Positions 32,152 to 33,552 of a stretch of 33,552 bases of DNA are shown here, piece after piece (within the stretch, counting starts at the first letter, position 1; every line of letters starts with the position of its first letter). The stretch comes from Hespellia sp. (GTDB lineage: Bacteria > Bacillota > Clostridia > Lachnospirales > Lachnospiraceae). Under the pieces are notes generated by a model. It had not been told where the DNA came from, did no database searches, and worked only from the letters and a program-made list of their open reading frames with translations. Both the position numbers and the translations under genes were made by a program. The stretch lies in the NCBI GenBank assembly GCA_028689735.1, contig JAQVCP010000031.1, positions 1 through 33,552 on the forward strand, in the 5' to 3' direction.

Positions 32152-32180
32152 ATTATAACATTCTATAACTTTTTATTCAA
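32152..32180 (-). promoter_or_regulatory. Sigma-A-type promoter of rfbB
   Basis: On the minus strand, -35 TTGAAT (32175-32180) and a perfect -10 TATAAT (32152-32157) are 17 bp apart. It fits in the 58 bp between the truncated glucosaminidase gene and rfbB. Confidence 0.75.
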
Positions 32181-32185
32181 CTACT

Positions 32186-33428
32186 CTATTTCGTCTTCAG
32201 TACATCAATCATTGTTACTATTGACGCTCCATAATTAGCACTGGTAGCCCAGCCATATCCTTTTGGATTTTCTTTTGTTCCTAACCATTGAACAAATGGA
32301 GCTGTATTTCTAGTCACCTTGTCAAACCGTGGATCAACACAGGTATTATTAAGTGATGCCTTTGACGCATATGCTTTTAGATGTTGAATCTGTGCACGAA
32401 TTCCAGTTCTCACATCTGGAAAGGATGCGCCGGAAGCACCATCATCTGTTGCACCTAATCCAGAAAAATTGTACTGGCTGATAGAAACCTGGCCTCCAAA
32501 TTTCAGCCATCCTGTTTCCTTCATCGCCTGACAGAACGCAACCTCTGCACGAACTCCTTCTGCTGCGGCTTCATCATAATACATCTGACAAAATGTATCA
32601 ATTGTACCCGCTCCGCCTTTTGACAATTCAGCAGTCGGATAAGTAATACCTGATTTTTGATAGTATCTCACCATCTGTGCAACTGTCGTTGTTGTTGTTC
32701 CCATTATCTCGTAATAGTTTGCAACATTCACGATTTGGGTTGTTAGATCCGCAAAGTTCATAACAGCGTTTCCGCCAACAATATATGTATGAATCTGGTA
32801 CATTCCAACATGATTACCATGTTTCCCTGGATCAATAGAAACTGTATAGGTCCCATTGCTTTGTTTCTCAGCCTCATACCATATTAAATCGCTCTGATTA
32901 GAAGCACACCACACAGGAACCAGCACTTTGCTTACGCCGGATTTGGAACTTACCCCCGATACTGTAACCAAAAATCCACCTGTGGTTGTATTATAGCTGC
33001 TTGTACTTACATTAGCCTTCGCTGCCTCTACATTAAACGTCGTCGTACCTATGTATTTGTCTATTCCACCAGCTAATCTCGCATAAACATCTACTATGTA
33101 TGTTCCGATTGATTTGTGTTGGTTAATATGTGCTGTTGTATTCCATACACCATTGGAATCTTGACTGCTTCCGTACCACACAAGATCGTCTTGTCCACCG
33201 ACTGTACTCCATACCGCAAAATTAACTTCCTGTACTGGGCCAATCTTTCCCACTCCTGATGCCTTTATTTGGAAATCCGACTGCGTTCCCGCCGCGTCAC
33301 CTGCTGATACTTTGACATCCGGTAGTTTCACACCCTGTGTTGTCTTTCCCAGAAAACTGAATATACCGTTTCCACAATTGATATAACTGTGTATCTGATA
33401 TGTGCCGGTTGAGTATTTGTGATTTTTC
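32186..33428 (-). pseudogene. GBS-Bsp-like repeat / glucosaminidase protein, 5' part removed by an IS66-like element
   Basis: The C-terminal 414 codons or so of a secreted wall hydrolase. At least two complete GBS-Bsp-like repeats (marked by VNFAVWSTVGGQDDLVWY and VLVPVWCASNQSDLIWY) follow the tail of an earlier repeat (TGTYQIHSYI). The last about 170 aa form an endo-beta-N-acetylglucosaminidase domain with AFCQAMKETGWLKFGG (Glu likely catalytic) and QYNFSGLGA. The frame stays open upstream of the GTG at 33331 and reaches the IS end at 33429, then meets a stop at 33437-33439. The repeat before the junction is cut in half and there is no signal peptide. I therefore read this as an interrupted gene, not an intact one starting at the GTG. 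The missing 5' part should lie beyond the element. Confidence 0.82.
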
Positions 33429-33552
33429 GTAACTGTTCAGTACCCCATTAGTCAAAAGTGATTTCTGGGGTACCTGCTATTGCATTTTGAATTGCTTTGT
33501 AAGCATTAATTCCATGCTTTTTTGCAGTTCCTACGTAGGACATAATTGTTAA
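33429..33552 (-). mobile_element. End of an IS66-family-like insertion sequence (partial)
   Basis: The element begins with GTAACTGTTCAG at 33429. IS66-family ends start with GTAA. It contains the C-terminus of a transposase-like protein and runs off the window. It is inserted within the glucosaminidase reading frame. The other end and the target-site duplication (8 bp in this family) cannot be seen. Confidence 0.65.
33448..33552 (-). CDS. C-terminal fragment of an IS66-type transposase
   Basis: Thirty-four codons and a stop are visible at the window edge. The peptide contains MSYVGTAKKHGINAYKAI and ends in EITFD. It resembles the short C-terminal element of IS66 TnpC proteins (ETAKANGLNPY-type). 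It lies on the minus strand, 19 bp inside the element end. The assignment rests on a short peptide plus the GTAA terminus, so another transposase family is possible. Confidence 0.6.
   Translation of the reverse strand, partial: LTIMSYVGTAKKHGINAYKAIQNAIAGTPEITFD

Noticed and set aside
33329-33331. GTG as the real start of the glucosaminidase protein
   Set aside because: The frame and the repeat domain continue upstream to the IS junction, and no signal peptide follows the GTG.

Overview
The window comes from a low-GC Gram-positive anaerobe, most likely a Lachnospiraceae-type Firmicute. Supporting signs are strong AGGAGG-type ribosome binding sites, sigma-A promoters with 17-bp spacers, a GerMN-domain lipoprotein, an LCP-family ligase, GBS-Bsp-like wall repeats and a Firmicute-style HtrA. 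No species can be fixed from the sequence alone. Almost the whole window is one cell-surface polysaccharide locus, read mainly on the minus strand.

Layout from left to right. 1-216 is non-coding, with hairpins and the htrA terminator. 217-3455 holds htrA (degP/degQ-like) and glmS, which supplies glucosamine-6-phosphate for wall precursors. 3605-12506 is a tightly packed eight-gene minus-strand operon. Its first half is a GtrII-type GT-C membrane protein, a polyprenyl-phosphate sugar synthase and a YdjC/ChbG/NaxD-like deacetylase. Its second half is a DltA-like adenylation enzyme, a fold-III PLP decarboxylase, a small carrier protein, an MBOAT acyltransferase and a DltD/SGNH-like protein. 12650-17833 carries a cohesin-domain membrane protein, an LCP ligase, a rhamnosyltransferase-like GT2 and the phosphoglycosyltransferase that probably starts the polymer. 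18318-20913 is a two-gene plus-strand island (a second GtrII-type protein and a GT2) with its own promoter, ending in a bidirectional terminator. 21000-30897 is a nine-gene minus-strand operon: rfbA, rfbC, a Wzm/Wzt (TagG/TagH-like) ABC exporter, a two-TM protein, a tandem GT2, a large GT-C-like protein, a DPM1-like GT2 and a GerMN lipoprotein. 31051-32127 is rfbB with its own promoter and terminator. 32186-33428 is the C-terminal part of a GBS-Bsp-repeat/glucosaminidase, cut at 33428/33429 by the end of an IS66-like element that runs off the window.

How the genes may work together (inference from families and context). The phosphoglycosyltransferase primes undecaprenyl phosphate. The GT2 enzymes and dTDP-rhamnose precursors extend the chain, the ABC transporter exports it, and the LCP protein attaches it to peptidoglycan. 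Polyprenyl-phosphate-sugar synthase/GT-C pairs add side sugars outside the membrane. The 3605-12506 operon is the most interesting part. It appears to combine a deacetylated, and so amine-bearing, side sugar with a Dlt-like relay in which a PLP decarboxylase sits between the adenylation enzyme and the carrier protein. I know of no named system with exactly this gene set. The closest analogies are D-alanylation (dlt), the BtrI/J/K carrier-bound decarboxylation in butirosin synthesis, the ligase/decarboxylase/ACP trio of exosortase-A polysaccharide loci, and the Francisella FlmF2/NaxD galactosamine pathway.
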